NCBI RefSeq assembly: GCF_900176375.1
Contig: NZ_FWYF01000003.1
Coordinates: 124,001-188,000, forward strand
DNA from: Reichenbachiella faecimaris
GTDB taxonomy: Bacteria > Bacteroidota > Bacteroidia > Cytophagales > Cyclobacteriaceae
Length of the DNA: 64,000 bases
Reading direction: 5' to 3'
This document shows positions 26,508-38,060 of the stretch, in pieces (position 1 is the first letter of the stretch; each line of letters begins with the position of its first letter). The notes under the pieces were generated by a model. The model had not been told where the DNA came from and searched no databases. It was given only the letters and a program-made list of their open reading frames with translations. The position numbers and the translations under genes were made by a program.

Positions 26508-26878
26508 TATATCTACTATGAGTCAGTTCTTTTGCAAATTGGAATAGACGATATAATAATTATAATAATGGTTTGATTCTATCTATGATAGAGAACTGGA
26601 TTTTAGGCAGGAAACATTGGGTTGCGCAAAAATCATAATCAGTGAATTGAGATTACTTCAGTAGTTATTGCATCATTTGGGTAAGCGTGCCTTCTTAAGA
26701 GTTGAAAATAGGCGATCTCCAGTAGCCAAGTCATGCATGTATGTCAAGTAACTTATTTAAAGTTGTATTAGCTGCCTTTAAATCTAAACAATCGACCTTT
26801 AGGTTTTATTCAATATATAAGGTTAAATTTTATTTCTCGATTCAGTTTCTTAGGCTTTCATAATTAAAGAAATCTCAC
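26508..26878. other. Intergenic region before the giant secreted protein
   Basis: About 370 bases of AT-rich sequence with no supported gene. It must hold the promoter of the gene at 26879, but no box pair stands out. Confidence 0.3.
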
Positions 26879-29800
26879 ATGAAAGAGCTAAAAAATTTAG
26901 TCGCATTTGCCAGACTAGTCATTCTAATTATCATGGTTTGTTTGGCAAAAGTTTCAAATTCCCAAACCACTAATCCATTAATAAACTACCAAACTGATTT
27001 TACTAATGTAGCTTGGGTAAAAAAAATTCAAAGCCTTACGGGATCAGGAGATGGTGTTGTAATTCAGGGTATGGCAGCTGATACCCTAAACCCTGAGAAC
27101 CCAAGATTATTCATAACAGGAACATTTTCTGGTAATTTGACTTTAAATACTACAGGCATCCAAGATTTGACTGGAGGTCCAAGAGGTGCTTATTTCTTAA
27201 TTTCTCTCGATAAGAACGGTACAATATTAATGGCTAAAGGGACAGAAGGGCAAGGACATTCTGCTGGGGTTGATGTAGTTGTTGATCGACTAGGCAATGT
27301 GTATTCGTGTGGTTTGTTCGGACCTACAACAACCAACTTGTTTCCTGAAAGCTTGTTTCCTGTTACCTCCGGTTCTTTTATAATAAAGTATTCAAGGGCA
27401 AACGATTATGAGGAGGAATGGATTGTTTATTCACGATCGGCCAACCCTGCTGCGAATGATAATGGGTTTTCAATAATTAGGGATATCGAGATTAGCAAGG
27501 CAAATAACCGACTATATGCATTATATGACTATCGCGGTTTAATAGGTTTGAAAGAATGTAATATTATTAATGGATGTAATAGCACAGAGTCTACATTTTC
27601 TTGGCATCCCGGAGGTGATAACACTACCCAAATAGGACTAATGTCAATTGATATTTTTGATGGACGAATTTTGTCAACAGAAAATACTCATGGCAGTCGA
27701 TCAAGAAAATTTGCCAGGGCATTGGCGATTGATGATCATAATACTGTCTATTTTGGTGGCAATTTTAATGACGGTAAGATTGGATTTGGAACCAACGATT
27801 TTGGAATACCTTTTTATGCTGGGGTCGGTCAGGTTATTGGTGGTGCCAACGCCAATCCAACTATAGCTGGTGCTACCGAACTTATACCTTTTATTTTTAG
27901 AAAAACATTAAACGAGGATATCAAAGCATTGACATTGGACTACGACCTTGGGGATGAAAGTGACCCAAATTATGCTGTATTATCAGATATTGATGTGACC
28001 AGTAATGGAGATTTACTGATTTCAGGATATTTCAATGGAGAAATCGAGTTTGATCCAGCAAGTTTGAATGGAACACGTCTAACTTCTACCCCCAATTTGG
28101 ATGGGGGTGCTGCTAAATCGGATTTGTTTTTAGCTAGATACACTATTAAACCATATTCCGATAACCTTAAATTGATATGGGCACTTTCTGAAGGTGGTCC
28201 ATTAAGTGATGAGCCATCTGAAATATATGCATTAAAAGGAAAGGTTTTTGTAACCGGAAATTTTTCAATTGGCAAGCCTACACTTGAGGAAGGAGAAGAG
28301 TCTTATAACAACTGGGCGATTTTTGATTCACAAAGAGAGTCTTCCCCGATAAGTCTAAAAAGTGTTGATGACGCAAATAATGATTATTTCGTAGCCGAGT
28401 ATGATGAATTTAATGGTAAGTTGATTAATGCAACGGCATTTAATAACAATCAGCAAACTTATTACCGTCAAAATTCTCATCCCATTGGTTTTGGAGGATT
28501 GGTAACATTAGATGAATCATTTTTCTTTAATAGTTCCTATGTGGGAGATTGGACTCCAGTCTTGTTTGAATATGCAATGAACTTTAAACCAACTCATCAT
28601 ATAAATGCTATTACAAACGTTGGTGATAGTTTGTATTTTTCAGGAGGATTCAGAAACGATATAGAAACTCATCACATTGTTTTTTCCACTTCTGAAGATG
28701 GCAGTATTGAAATAGACAACAATGGTGCTCAGGACAAAGAAACAGGCTTTTTTGGTAAATTTGTTACAAAGGACCCTTCACTCATTACGATTTATATAAA
28801 TGAAATATTACCGACATCGGAATCTGACACTTATGAGGCATATAGTGTAGAGCTTTGGAACTATGAAAAAGGTAGTATATCTGTCAAAACAATTAATGAT
28901 GATAAACAAGCGATTTTCTTCAGGGATGATTTAAAAGACGGCGAGGGAAATCTTACCGCAATAGATGAAATATATGTTCTGAGAGATCCAACTGAATCGA
29001 GTGATGAGCTTTTAGGTAAAATGACATTCTATTATCCTGAGAAAGATGCTGTTGATCAAAGAAAAAAGCATGCCATCATAAATATTCATAAATACTTATC
29101 TGCATACGACCAACATCCGGTTTATAAAAATAACTTTGATTGGAAGTATAAAAATTGGTTTCGTTATAATTATCAAAAACCTAACTCAGTTTATTCAGAT
29201 GATAAAGCCGTTCATTTAGACGGAAATTTACATTATCCAACAACCATGTTCGTATTACCATATGCCGATAGTTCAGACATTAAAGGTTATCACCCAAAAA
29301 ACATTAACCCGTCCCGACAACCTGTAGTTTTTGTGCACGGCTTTACGGGAACGGACGGTTATTGGGGAAATGATGGAGGATATGTGAATCCAACTAAAGA
29401 TACTCCTGATAATAATTTTGGAGGTAAGGTTGACTACCCATATACATCATATCCAGGTCGATTAAGAAACTTAGATGAAACCTCGAATCAACGCAATCTT
29501 GATATATGGGAATATTATTATCCGCCCGACGCCAATTGGATTGAGACTGGCTATCTTTTTGGGCACGATTTGGAAAATGTGTTACTCCCTAATTATAATG
29601 AAGGGGTAAAGACAGATATTATTGCTCATAGCATGGGTGGATTGGTGACAAGATCATATGTTGAAAACAAATGCTATCAGTACCTAAGTATAGGAGCCTC
29701 ATTAGAACCTGAAAAGACGTATCTCTCTTATACCAATAATATTCGAAGGGTAATGTTTTTAGGGACTCCTCAACATGGTACTTGGTCATCGCATTTAATT

Positions 29801-32800
29801 TATCACGAGTTACTAATTAATGAGACCTTATTAACGGATCTTTTGGACAAAGACTCAGATGCACCAGCCTCAAGAGCTCTGGGTGTGGGATGCAAGGAGT
29901 ATGAAATTTTAAATAATACAGAAAATTTCAGTTCAAACGGTGTTAAATATGTTCAGATCAGCGGTATGACTAAAGACGGATTAAATAATTCACCCATACC
30001 TGTTGAATCACCAAGGCACGAAGATGGAATTGTTGCCATGAGTTCTGCAAACCTATTAAATTTTGGTGTTGACGTTGGTTTTCTTCCGGCTCACAGTCAT
30101 AAACATCTGAACAATCCAGATACGGGGCGAGATACGGAATATGAGATCACTCAAGTGGAAAAACAGTATATTCCCATTATCATGTATGAGTATATAAGTT
30201 CGGTAGATGGTCACATCATGACAAGAGATATTTTTGACCAATACCAGAGTGGAGGGGAAGGGTTAGAGCTTCCTGCTACCTCCTTTACAGGAAAAGGAGA
30301 TGTTCGCTATAACGTAACAATGCCTATTGTTAGGTTCAAGAATTCGTACTCGGGGGAGTTATGGAAGCCTGATAAATTTTTCAACCCGTTCGGAGAAGGA
30401 ACGGGTGAGGAATTATTAGACGGACTGCTTATTGATGAAATTCTGCAAAGACAATCTGAAGGTAAAGGTGGATTGAGGTTCAAAGTGGAAGATATAACCT
30501 ATGATGGTGAATCTGGCATAAGTCTTGCCCCGTTTGCCATTTCACCGGCAAACCCCCACTTGCCGCTAGCTAGAACCCAGCCATACACTCCATTAAATAG
30601 AGAGGATTTAATTGAGCGTTTAAAGGACTATGGTACTGGTGCTATTGAGACACTTCCTAATAATTCATTTAAATTTAAATTGCCGAAATATAGTGCTCAA
30701 TGGGAACTAGGAGCTGTTCTTGAGGAAATTGCTATAGGTTGGAAACGCTCAGCATTGAGTAAAGGTACTTGGTTAAACTATTCCCAGAATAATTTATCTG
30801 AACGGGAATATAAAAAGTTATTTCCAGGGGACAACGAAAGTCATAGTTTCTATGGGTTCACAAGTGGACTTCCTAATGTTTTTAAAAGTGTAGGTGATAT
30901 TAGTCAAAGTTATAAAACCCTGGAATTTGAGTTTGAACAATCCCCATTACCTGGAGTTCGTTTAAATATACCAACGTCTCATTGGGGGGTAGGTTGGTTG
31001 TCCTCAAAAAAGTCACATGAGAATGTTCCTGTTTGGTTGAAAACTTTTGCATATGACCATACTCAGGCATCATCTAAGATGTTAAAGATTGCTCAAGAAT
31101 TGTCTCCCTCAAGAAAAATTGAAAATCACTGGTTTAACTTAAGTGAGGGAGACAATCCTGGAATGAATCTGCAATGGACAACAACATCTTACAATGAACT
31201 TAATCTTAATCCTGTTCAAATAAATTTCCTGGAAAAAAATGAATTTTATCATGAATCGGGAGAGTTTGCATATGGAGATGAGGAAAGGGTGTTGGAAGGA
31301 ATTGATGACGCTGGCGTTGACAGAATTGTTTCTGGAGATGGTTTAGATGAACCTCTTAAGTTTCTTGTGGATGGTTATATAAATTCAATTAATTTCCTTG
31401 TATATACTGGGGATAACGGAGTTGGCAGCGAAGTAATTTTAGTTGACCCATCTGAATCCATAGTTACACCCACTACTAATGGTATTGAGTATTATGAAAG
31501 TTTAGATGGGAAAATAAAAGGGTATGATATAAGAAGTGATTACGTTAGTTATACAGGAATGTGGAAAGTTCTCATCGATGGTCAAAATTTTTTACCAAAT
31601 AAGGAGTTTGTTGTTAGCCATGGACGAGATAGTAGAAATCTCTTGGTAGCCAGTATTGTTGATGAGGAAATCTCTGGACAAACAGTTGTACAGACACATT
31701 TGTCTCTAGATATTCCAACTTCTGACTTATCGGCTGTAGGAGTATATTATGATACTTTAGGTCATGTTTATCCCGTTGATCTGAATGACCTTGGTCAAGG
31801 TTTTGATTTAGTAGCTGAAGATGGTGTTTTTACGGGTGTAGTTGAAAGGCATGGCCGTGATACTTTGGATTATTACCTTCAAGTTTTAATGCAAGGAGAA
31901 ATGAATGGGCAGTCATTTTGGCGGACCGCAAAAGGAACGATTACGGGCTGTAAACTATTTGCTGATTTTGGATTTAAAAATGAACCTCTTTGCGTAGGAA
32001 GAGAACTTCATTTTCAAGATAGTACATTCCTTTTCGATAATCAAAGTCAAACTACAAGTATGATTTGGGATTTTGGAGATGGGTTTACCTCCACAGAAAA
32101 GAACCCTATCCATCAATATGCATCCACGGGAGAGTTTAACGTGGAATTGATTGTTAGAACCAACACGGGGTGCACCGATACGGTGAATAAAACTATCACT
32201 GTTTACCCGACTCCCGAGCCTAGTCAATTATTATTCAACAATGAAGATGTTGAGAGCAACCCATTAGAGGTTTGTTCCAATGTCCCTGCAAAACTAAGTG
32301 TTGAGGAAGGTTCCCATAGTTATGCTTGGTCAGAGGTAGATGATAGTAATAATGTGCTTGCCGATAACTTTGAGTTTACACCTTCAGAAACAGGAGATTA
32401 TTTTGTTAAGGTTGGTAATCAATTTGGTTGTACTTCTAATTCGGATACTATAGGAATTGTTATTAGCAAAGCAACTTTGGTTAGTATTGCTCCAGATGGA
32501 CCTACCACTTTTTGCCCTGGTGGCACCGTGGAGTTAATTCCTACTGTAGAAGACGAAGATATCGTAACGTATATTTGGACGCGCGAGTTTCCCGAAGGAG
32601 TTTTTTCCCAAGTTGGATCGAATCCTGTATATATAGCTTCAGACAATGGAAATTATTTTTTAGCTGTTGAAAATGATTTGGGTTGTATTGCTTATTCTGA
32701 TACTGTAGAAGTGAGGGTGGAAAATGGGTTGAGTGCTCCAGTAATTAATGTGTTAAGCGATACGAACGGACTTTCTTTTTGCTCTAATCCATCGGATAGT

Positions 32801-35800
32801 GTTGTGCTTGAACTAACGAATGTTGAAGGATATTCTAGTTTTGAATGGCATGTGTCTGGATCTGGCCAATCTACGACTACAGGTTTGAGTATTAAATTGG
32901 ATACAAGTTCTCATATACTTGTTGTTAAGAATTCACACCGATCTGCAATATCAAACTCAGGCTCTCCAGATGAAGCAAATTCACCTAGGTCTGACGTTAG
33001 ACCTTTTGGTTTAGCAAAATACTATGTAAGAGCTATTGGTGGTAGCGAGAGTTGTCAGGGACTTGTTGCTTCTAATCAAATTTTTGTTGATATTAAACAA
33101 CCTCCGTTGCTGCCAGGTATGTATCCTTTTGTTCATTATTTTCATGAAGGAAAAAATACAATTTATCAGGGCAGCTTTTATGGTTATAATCATGAGCCTT
33201 CAGATGATGCAATTATCAATGCAGAGTATACACCTGGAAAGAACGGCTTGCCTCCAATAGAGTTGTGTGTGTCTGACGGTGCTGTTGCCACTTTAGTAGG
33301 TCATTTTCATGCAGAGAGAAGTTCTAGTAGAAGCGGCTTTCTAGAAGCGGCCCCAAATCAAAATACTCATCATTATAGTACAAGTTGGACTAAGAACGGA
33401 GAATTTTTTTCAAATGAACCTCAGATTACATTGACTGAGATTGATGATGCTGGAGAATATAATGTGGTTGTTACCAATACTAATAATGGATGTATTGTCA
33501 TTGATACAGTTACAGTTCTCACCCATTCCGAAAACGATGAAAGTCTTGATCTCTCTCTAAACAATGTAGAGTTGGAAGATTTTCAAGGAACTATCAGTCA
33601 AGCATATGTTGGTCTACCGGGTAAAATTGAAATTGAAGCTACGGAAGGATTTGAGAGGTATTGGTTTCCTGTTTTGGATAATGACAACATTCCATTCAAT
33701 GAAATGGAATTGAGCTATGACAATAAAATTACAATTCCGGCATTCACCGATTCATTTAAGGTTGGGCAGCCAGGAAAACCTGGAATTATAAATGTATGGG
33801 CAATGAATGATGGCAACAGTGGGTGCACAACAAGATCGGATACGGTGTTCGCTCAATGGAATATGACTCCATTTATAGCTGTAACTAATAATACTGGAGA
33901 CTTTAATCCAGAATTACCGGGGTCAATATTTCACAACTCAACTCAGTTTGGAACAAGTCAGGTTCTATCATATTGTTCTAGTAACGAAGGAACAAGATTA
34001 CGCTTTTCTTTACCAACTGGTTATCTGGAAGGATCAGAATGGGATAATTCTATTGTAGGAGAAAATCGATGGGATTATTTTGATTGGAAATTTAATGAAG
34101 AGACCATAAGCACATTACGAAGTGCGAATATTTTTGAGCAAGGCGAGGGAGAGTTAAGACTAACTGTAACACAAAGTGTGAATGGAATGGACTCATCAAT
34201 CACAACACCTCCAATCTATATTGTGGATGACTATTATTCTGGATTTAATGTCTACACGAATTATGATGACTATTTAGAGCAGGATCAAGAAATGCTAAAC
34301 CCTGATGGTCCCAATTCACCGCTCGTTGTTGTTTGTGGTTGTAATAATGTAACATATAATTCGCCAGAATTAGCGCGACGAAATGGAATAATGAAGTATT
34401 CACTAGGCGAATGCTCAGGGACTGAGGGAGATCCGGATCAACTATTTGTTGGTAGGAATATTTGGTTGGTTGCCGATAGGGTTAAAGAAAATTTCAATTA
34501 TATATGGTCGATAAAGTTGTCAGATGAAATTCCGGCAGATACCTTGTATGGCCCAGGTCCACATGAAATTACGCTAACATGCCTTGGTCAAACGACAATT
34601 ACTCTTAATGCTGAACCTTATTTACAACCTGTTAATTCGGGTTGGAATGGCTGTGGTATTGCCAGACAGACTTTGGATGTTATTTCTCCGGGTTGTGGAG
34701 GGTTAACAACTTCAATTGAACCTGAAGATCAATGTGGTAAGATCTACAATTGGGGAGATTATTTATTTGTAGATGAAGTAGACCCTCCATGTATCAATGA
34801 ACCCTTTGAAACTGGAGATTTACTTTATGAATTTGAGTTCGTTGGACCAACTGGAACGTTTCAAGCGATTTCTTCTAAGGACTCAATCCCACTTAATGAT
34901 TCTGTTATTTCTGGATTCACATGTGGAATTTACGACGTCCGGGTACGTACTAATTTTGCCGGTATTTCGAGTAACTATAGCGATTTTGGATGTTCAATTG
35001 AGGTAAAACCAACAACTTATCTGGTTAATTGCCCAAGTGTAAATAAAGGATACAATATTACCTTCAATGCGGGTTATCACCCATGTGCTGAAGGATATAA
35101 ATGGACAGTAATTCCTCACTGTTCAACAAGCGGCTGTGGAGGTGGATTTGAAACTTTTACATTATTCCCAACAATCAATCTTGAAGATTTTCAAAGTGAT
35201 TTGGAACTTGGAGGAAGCTATGGGATAAGCGTGCAAGTTTTATACAACACTAACCAGTATAGCCAGCCTAGCTCAGAATGCGTTTTCGATCTAGAAACAG
35301 TAAGGGAATCATGGTTAGAACCATGTGAACAAGTGATATCAAATTTTGGAGAAGGAAACGGTAGTTGTTTAGGTGATAAGCTTAATGTACATGAAGTAGA
35401 TGAATCAGTTAAATATTATGAATTTGAAGTATTTAATGCTCAAGGCCAATCTATTGGAGAAGGACACTCATCCAGTAGTGCCCCTTCAATTTATTTGATT
35501 AATGACTTAGTAACTACGCCATTTCCTTTAACATATGCAGAGACCTATTCTGCAAGAGTGCGACCAAGAGTCAACTATTTGGGAAGGACAACAGTAGGTG
35601 ATTGGGGCGGAACCTGTTTATTTACTGTAGAAAATCTACCAGTTGGTTCGCTGATTGATGAGCATTGTGATACAACCTTGCCTTTGTCAGGTTATGCTGA
35701 AATACAAGATGTGGAAGGGGCAGTTGCTTACTATTATGAGTTTAAACAGGGTTTGGCTGTTTTATTTAGTGACACAATTGAACCTGAAGGTTGTGATAGT

Positions 35801-37834
35801 CCAACAAGAATTATATTGTCACAGGTTAGAAATCTATTGGGAGAAGGACTCGTCCCTGGAGCGACATATAATGTAGGGGTATTTCCCATAATGGAAAATG
35901 GACAAGTATCAGAACAAAGTAATATTTGTACGTTGGAAGTTTCTGATGAACAATTTCGACCTGTAATTACCTCCCCAGAATGTGATGGTGTGGCCTTCGG
36001 GAAGATAACCGCTGATCAGGATCAATGGACAACACTGAATTTTATGGGCTATGACATCAAATACAATTGGGAGATTAATTCATCTACTTTTGATGTGCCA
36101 ATATCGATCATTACAGAAACTGGGATATTGAATGTCCTGGACATCCCTGGTATTAAATCTAACAATGTGTGTTCGGTGCGAGTGCGATATATTATTGATG
36201 ATGACCTTGAAGGAGAATTTTCTAATTGGTGTAGCATTAGCGTAAAGGGCATCAATGCAAATGGAGATATCAGCCTTTGTGAAGAAGAAGAAATTGAATT
36301 AATTGCAGCCGCAGGAGAGAGTTATTTATGGTCTACAGGAGCGACTACTAGAGAAATTTCTGTAGACAGGACAGGATCATATTCAGTTCAAATAAAAAGT
36401 TCAACAGGAACTGTTTTTCAGTCTGAAACTATTAACGTAAGCATAAATGAGGTTGTTTTTGGAGGGGAAATAGGGGGAGAACAAAATGTATGTTTCAACA
36501 GTCGACCAGAATCGGTATTCAACATATTGCCAGCAACTGGAGGAGACGGTCAATATCTTTATGAATGGTATGAACGAGAAAACTGTGAAGGGGATTGGAA
36601 ACTGATACCTGGTGAAAATGGTCTCAATTATACTCCTCCATCTGAGGTTAGTATTGATTTGTGTTATGTGAGATTTGTACGAAACAGATGTAATAATCAA
36701 GTAAGTAATATTGTTAGAATTTCGGTAGCAGATAGTCTAATCGCAGGAAGCATTGGTGCTGATCAAGAAATTTGTGCACCAGTTTTCTCTAATTGGACAA
36801 GGGTGGTTGGATTGATTGAGAGCGGTACTTTGATAAGAAAAGGGGAATTTCAACCATTAGGTTGGAATGCTGGTGCAATTTCAGTTCAAAATTTGAAAAC
36901 TGGGAATTACCTATCTACGACAATTTTGGAAACAAACAAAAATAGGGCACTTGGAATAAGTTATGAAAATTCGGATGAAAGTTTGACCACGATAGAGTAT
37001 GCAATATTGTTTAATGATAAAGGCTTTGCTCATATAACCAAACGCGGGGAGATCGTTTTAGGTTCAAAAGTTGCTTATAAGTACAATGATGTATTCAAAT
37101 TGGAGCTGCATGACAATGGAATTTATTTCTATAAAAATGATCAACTATATTTTGATTTATCGGAAGAAATTGTTGACCCTACAATTGTGGATGTTTCTCT
37201 AAAGGATCCGGGTTCTACTCTTAATAAAGTCACAATTGGAGAAATTCCTAAAACCATTGAAAGTTTGGAACCAGCTTCTGGAGGACTTGGAGACCTCATG
37301 TATCAATGGGAAAGTCAATTGGGCTGCTTAAGTAATAATTGGTATCCTATAGAGAATACTGATATGGATATGCTTACTCCAATTAATATGGATGGCTCAT
37401 ATTGCTATCGAAGAATGGTAACTGACGCTTGTGATACAGTATACAGCAACATTGTTCATGTTATGACGAAAGATTGTGATGATTCAATTACTTCTTCAAG
37501 GACATTGGGAGAGCAAAATGAAAATATCATTAGTGCTTCGGATTCCTATCTAGACCTTTTAAAGATTTTTCCTAATCCAATATCTCACGGGCTGCTTCAT
37601 GTGTCAATAGAAGTGAGTACTGACCTTCAAGTAAGTTCCTTGGAGATATATGATATTAGCGGAAATGTAATAAGAAGGTTTGAACAAGGTGATCTGAGTC
37701 TCGTAGCTGGCCAAAAGGTATTACACCTTGATATTGATTTCGACTCGTTACCAGAAGGTATTTATATGGTTTACTTAAATACCGATAGTGGACTTATTGG
37801 AAAGCGATTAATAGTCATGGCTGATAACAAATAA
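26879..37834 (+). CDS. Giant T9SS-secreted protein with lipase-like alpha/beta hydrolase and Ig/PKD repeats
   Basis: A 3651-residue protein with a signal peptide (about 1-29). An N-terminal propeller-like part (about 35-640) has repeated ITGTFSGNLTLN and SGYFNGEIEFDP blades. An alpha/beta hydrolase at about 800-1110 has PVVFVHGFTGTDGYWGN (oxyanion His-Gly) and IIAHSMGGLVTRSYVE, with nucleophile Ser near 917, resembling lipases and PGAP1-like esterases. A PKD domain near 1727-1775 (IWDFGDGFTSTEKNPIHQY) and many Ig-like repeats follow. The last 75 residues are a type A sorting domain for the type IX secretion system (LKIFPNPISHGLLHVSIE, GIYMVYLNTDSGLIGKRLIV). It should be exported and anchored or released at the cell surface. 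Substrate and role (adhesion, predation, polymer use) are unknown. The frame is intact over 11 kb. Confidence 0.85.
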   Translation: MKELKNLVAFARLVILIIMVCLAKVSNSQTTNPLINYQTDFTNVAWVKKIQSLTGSGDGVVIQGMAADTLNPENPRLFITGTFSGNLTLNTTGIQDLTGGPRGAYFLISLDKNGTILMAKGTEGQGHSAGVDVVVDRLGNVYSCGLFGPTTTNLFPESLFPVTSGSFIIKYSRANDYEEEWIVYSRSANPAANDNGFSIIRDIEISKANNRLYALYDYRGLIGLKECNIINGCNSTESTFSWHPGGDNTTQIGLMSIDIFDGRILSTENTHGSRSRKFARALAIDDHNTVYFGGNFNDGKIGFGTNDFGIPFYAGVGQVIGGANANPTIAGATELIPFIFRKTLNEDIKALTLDYDLGDESDPNYAVLSDIDVTSNGDLLISGYFNGEIEFDPASLNGTRLTSTPNLDGGAAKSDLFLARYTIKPYSDNLKLIWALSEGGPLSDEPSEIYALKGKVFVTGNFSIGKPTLEEGEESYNNWAIFDSQRESSPISLKSVDDANNDYFVAEYDEFNGKLINATAFNNNQQTYYRQNSHPIGFGGLVTLDESFFFNSSYVGDWTPVLFEYAMNFKPTHHINAITNVGDSLYFSGGFRNDIETHHIVFSTSEDGSIEIDNNGAQDKETGFFGKFVTKDPSLITIYINEILPTSESDTYEAYSVELWNYEKGSISVKTINDDKQAIFFRDDLKDGEGNLTAIDEIYVLRDPTESSDELLGKMTFYYPEKDAVDQRKKHAIINIHKYLSAYDQHPVYKNNFDWKYKNWFRYNYQKPNSVYSDDKAVHLDGNLHYPTTMFVLPYADSSDIKGYHPKNINPSRQPVVFVHGFTGTDGYWGNDGGYVNPTKDTPDNNFGGKVDYPYTSYPGRLRNLDETSNQRNLDIWEYYYPPDANWIETGYLFGHDLENVLLPNYNEGVKTDIIAHSMGGLVTRSYVENKCYQYLSIGASLEPEKTYLSYTNNIRRVMFLGTPQHGTWSSHLIYHELLINETLLTDLLDKDSDAPASRALGVGCKEYEILNNTENFSSNGVKYVQISGMTKDGLNNSPIPVESPRHEDGIVAMSSANLLNFGVDVGFLPAHSHKHLNNPDTGRDTEYEITQVEKQYIPIIMYEYISSVDGHIMTRDIFDQYQSGGEGLELPATSFTGKGDVRYNVTMPIVRFKNSYSGELWKPDKFFNPFGEGTGEELLDGLLIDEILQRQSEGKGGLRFKVEDITYDGESGISLAPFAISPANPHLPLARTQPYTPLNREDLIERLKDYGTGAIETLPNNSFKFKLPKYSAQWELGAVLEEIAIGWKRSALSKGTWLNYSQNNLSEREYKKLFPGDNESHSFYGFTSGLPNVFKSVGDISQSYKTLEFEFEQSPLPGVRLNIPTSHWGVGWLSSKKSHENVPVWLKTFAYDHTQASSKMLKIAQELSPSRKIENHWFNLSEGDNPGMNLQWTTTSYNELNLNPVQINFLEKNEFYHESGEFAYGDEERVLEGIDDAGVDRIVSGDGLDEPLKFLVDGYINSINFLVYTGDNGVGSEVILVDPSESIVTPTTNGIEYYESLDGKIKGYDIRSDYVSYTGMWKVLIDGQNFLPNKEFVVSHGRDSRNLLVASIVDEEISGQTVVQTHLSLDIPTSDLSAVGVYYDTLGHVYPVDLNDLGQGFDLVAEDGVFTGVVERHGRDTLDYYLQVLMQGEMNGQSFWRTAKGTITGCKLFADFGFKNEPLCVGRELHFQDSTFLFDNQSQTTSMIWDFGDGFTSTEKNPIHQYASTGEFNVELIVRTNTGCTDTVNKTITVYPTPEPSQLLFNNEDVESNPLEVCSNVPAKLSVEEGSHSYAWSEVDDSNNVLADNFEFTPSETGDYFVKVGNQFGCTSNSDTIGIVISKATLVSIAPDGPTTFCPGGTVELIPTVEDEDIVTYIWTREFPEGVFSQVGSNPVYIASDNGNYFLAVENDLGCIAYSDTVEVRVENGLSAPVINVLSDTNGLSFCSNPSDSVVLELTNVEGYSSFEWHVSGSGQSTTTGLSIKLDTSSHILVVKNSHRSAISNSGSPDEANSPRSDVRPFGLAKYYVRAIGGSESCQGLVASNQIFVDIKQPPLLPGMYPFVHYFHEGKNTIYQGSFYGYNHEPSDDAIINAEYTPGKNGLPPIELCVSDGAVATLVGHFHAERSSSRSGFLEAAPNQNTHHYSTSWTKNGEFFSNEPQITLTEIDDAGEYNVVVTNTNNGCIVIDTVTVLTHSENDESLDLSLNNVELEDFQGTISQAYVGLPGKIEIEATEGFERYWFPVLDNDNIPFNEMELSYDNKITIPAFTDSFKVGQPGKPGIINVWAMNDGNSGCTTRSDTVFAQWNMTPFIAVTNNTGDFNPELPGSIFHNSTQFGTSQVLSYCSSNEGTRLRFSLPTGYLEGSEWDNSIVGENRWDYFDWKFNEETISTLRSANIFEQGEGELRLTVTQSVNGMDSSITTPPIYIVDDYYSGFNVYTNYDDYLEQDQEMLNPDGPNSPLVVVCGCNNVTYNSPELARRNGIMKYSLGECSGTEGDPDQLFVGRNIWLVADRVKENFNYIWSIKLSDEIPADTLYGPGPHEITLTCLGQTTITLNAEPYLQPVNSGWNGCGIARQTLDVISPGCGGLTTSIEPEDQCGKIYNWGDYLFVDEVDPPCINEPFETGDLLYEFEFVGPTGTFQAISSKDSIPLNDSVISGFTCGIYDVRVRTNFAGISSNYSDFGCSIEVKPTTYLVNCPSVNKGYNITFNAGYHPCAEGYKWTVIPHCSTSGCGGGFETFTLFPTINLEDFQSDLELGGSYGISVQVLYNTNQYSQPSSECVFDLETVRESWLEPCEQVISNFGEGNGSCLGDKLNVHEVDESVKYYEFEVFNAQGQSIGEGHSSSSAPSIYLINDLVTTPFPLTYAETYSARVRPRVNYLGRTTVGDWGGTCLFTVENLPVGSLIDEHCDTTLPLSGYAEIQDVEGAVAYYYEFKQGLAVLFSDTIEPEGCDSPTRIILSQVRNLLGEGLVPGATYNVGVFPIMENGQVSEQSNICTLEVSDEQFRPVITSPECDGVAFGKITADQDQWTTLNFMGYDIKYNWEINSSTFDVPISIITETGILNVLDIPGIKSNNVCSVRVRYIIDDDLEGEFSNWCSISVKGINANGDISLCEEEEIELIAAAGESYLWSTGATTREISVDRTGSYSVQIKSSTGTVFQSETINVSINEVVFGGEIGGEQNVCFNSRPESVFNILPATGGDGQYLYEWYERENCEGDWKLIPGENGLNYTPPSEVSIDLCYVRFVRNRCNNQVSNIVRISVADSLIAGSIGADQEICAPVFSNWTRVVGLIESGTLIRKGEFQPLGWNAGAISVQNLKTGNYLSTTILETNKNRALGISYENSDESLTTIEYAILFNDKGFAHITKRGEIVLGSKVAYKYNDVFKLELHDNGIYFYKNDQLYFDLSEEIVDPTIVDVSLKDPGSTLNKVTIGEIPKTIESLEPASGGLGDLMYQWESQLGCLSNNWYPIENTDMDMLTPINMDGSYCYRRMVTDACDTVYSNIVHVMTKDCDDSITSSRTLGEQNENIISASDSYLDLLKIFPNPISHGLLHVSIEVSTDLQVSSLEIYDISGNVIRRFEQGDLSLVAGQKVLHLDIDFDSLPEGIYMVYLNTDSGLIGKRLIVMADNK

Positions 37835-38060
37835 ATTTTGAAGCAATTTTAATTGGAGTTCGTATCTCACATCGAAGAAATTTAGAAATTTTGGAATGTC
37901 TAGACCTTACTTAAGGTGATAATTATTTGCCTTTAGAATAATATAAGCGCTTAATTAATCAATACGCAGTTCTAATTGATAATATTAGCAAGCAATAATA
38001 ATTAGTAATAAGGATAAAATGTCCTTGTAGGAACGATTGTCTAATTTCAAATCAGGTTTT

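Noticed and set aside
26508-26878. CRISPR-like or other repeat array
   Set aside because: No regularly spaced repeats were found here or elsewhere in the window.
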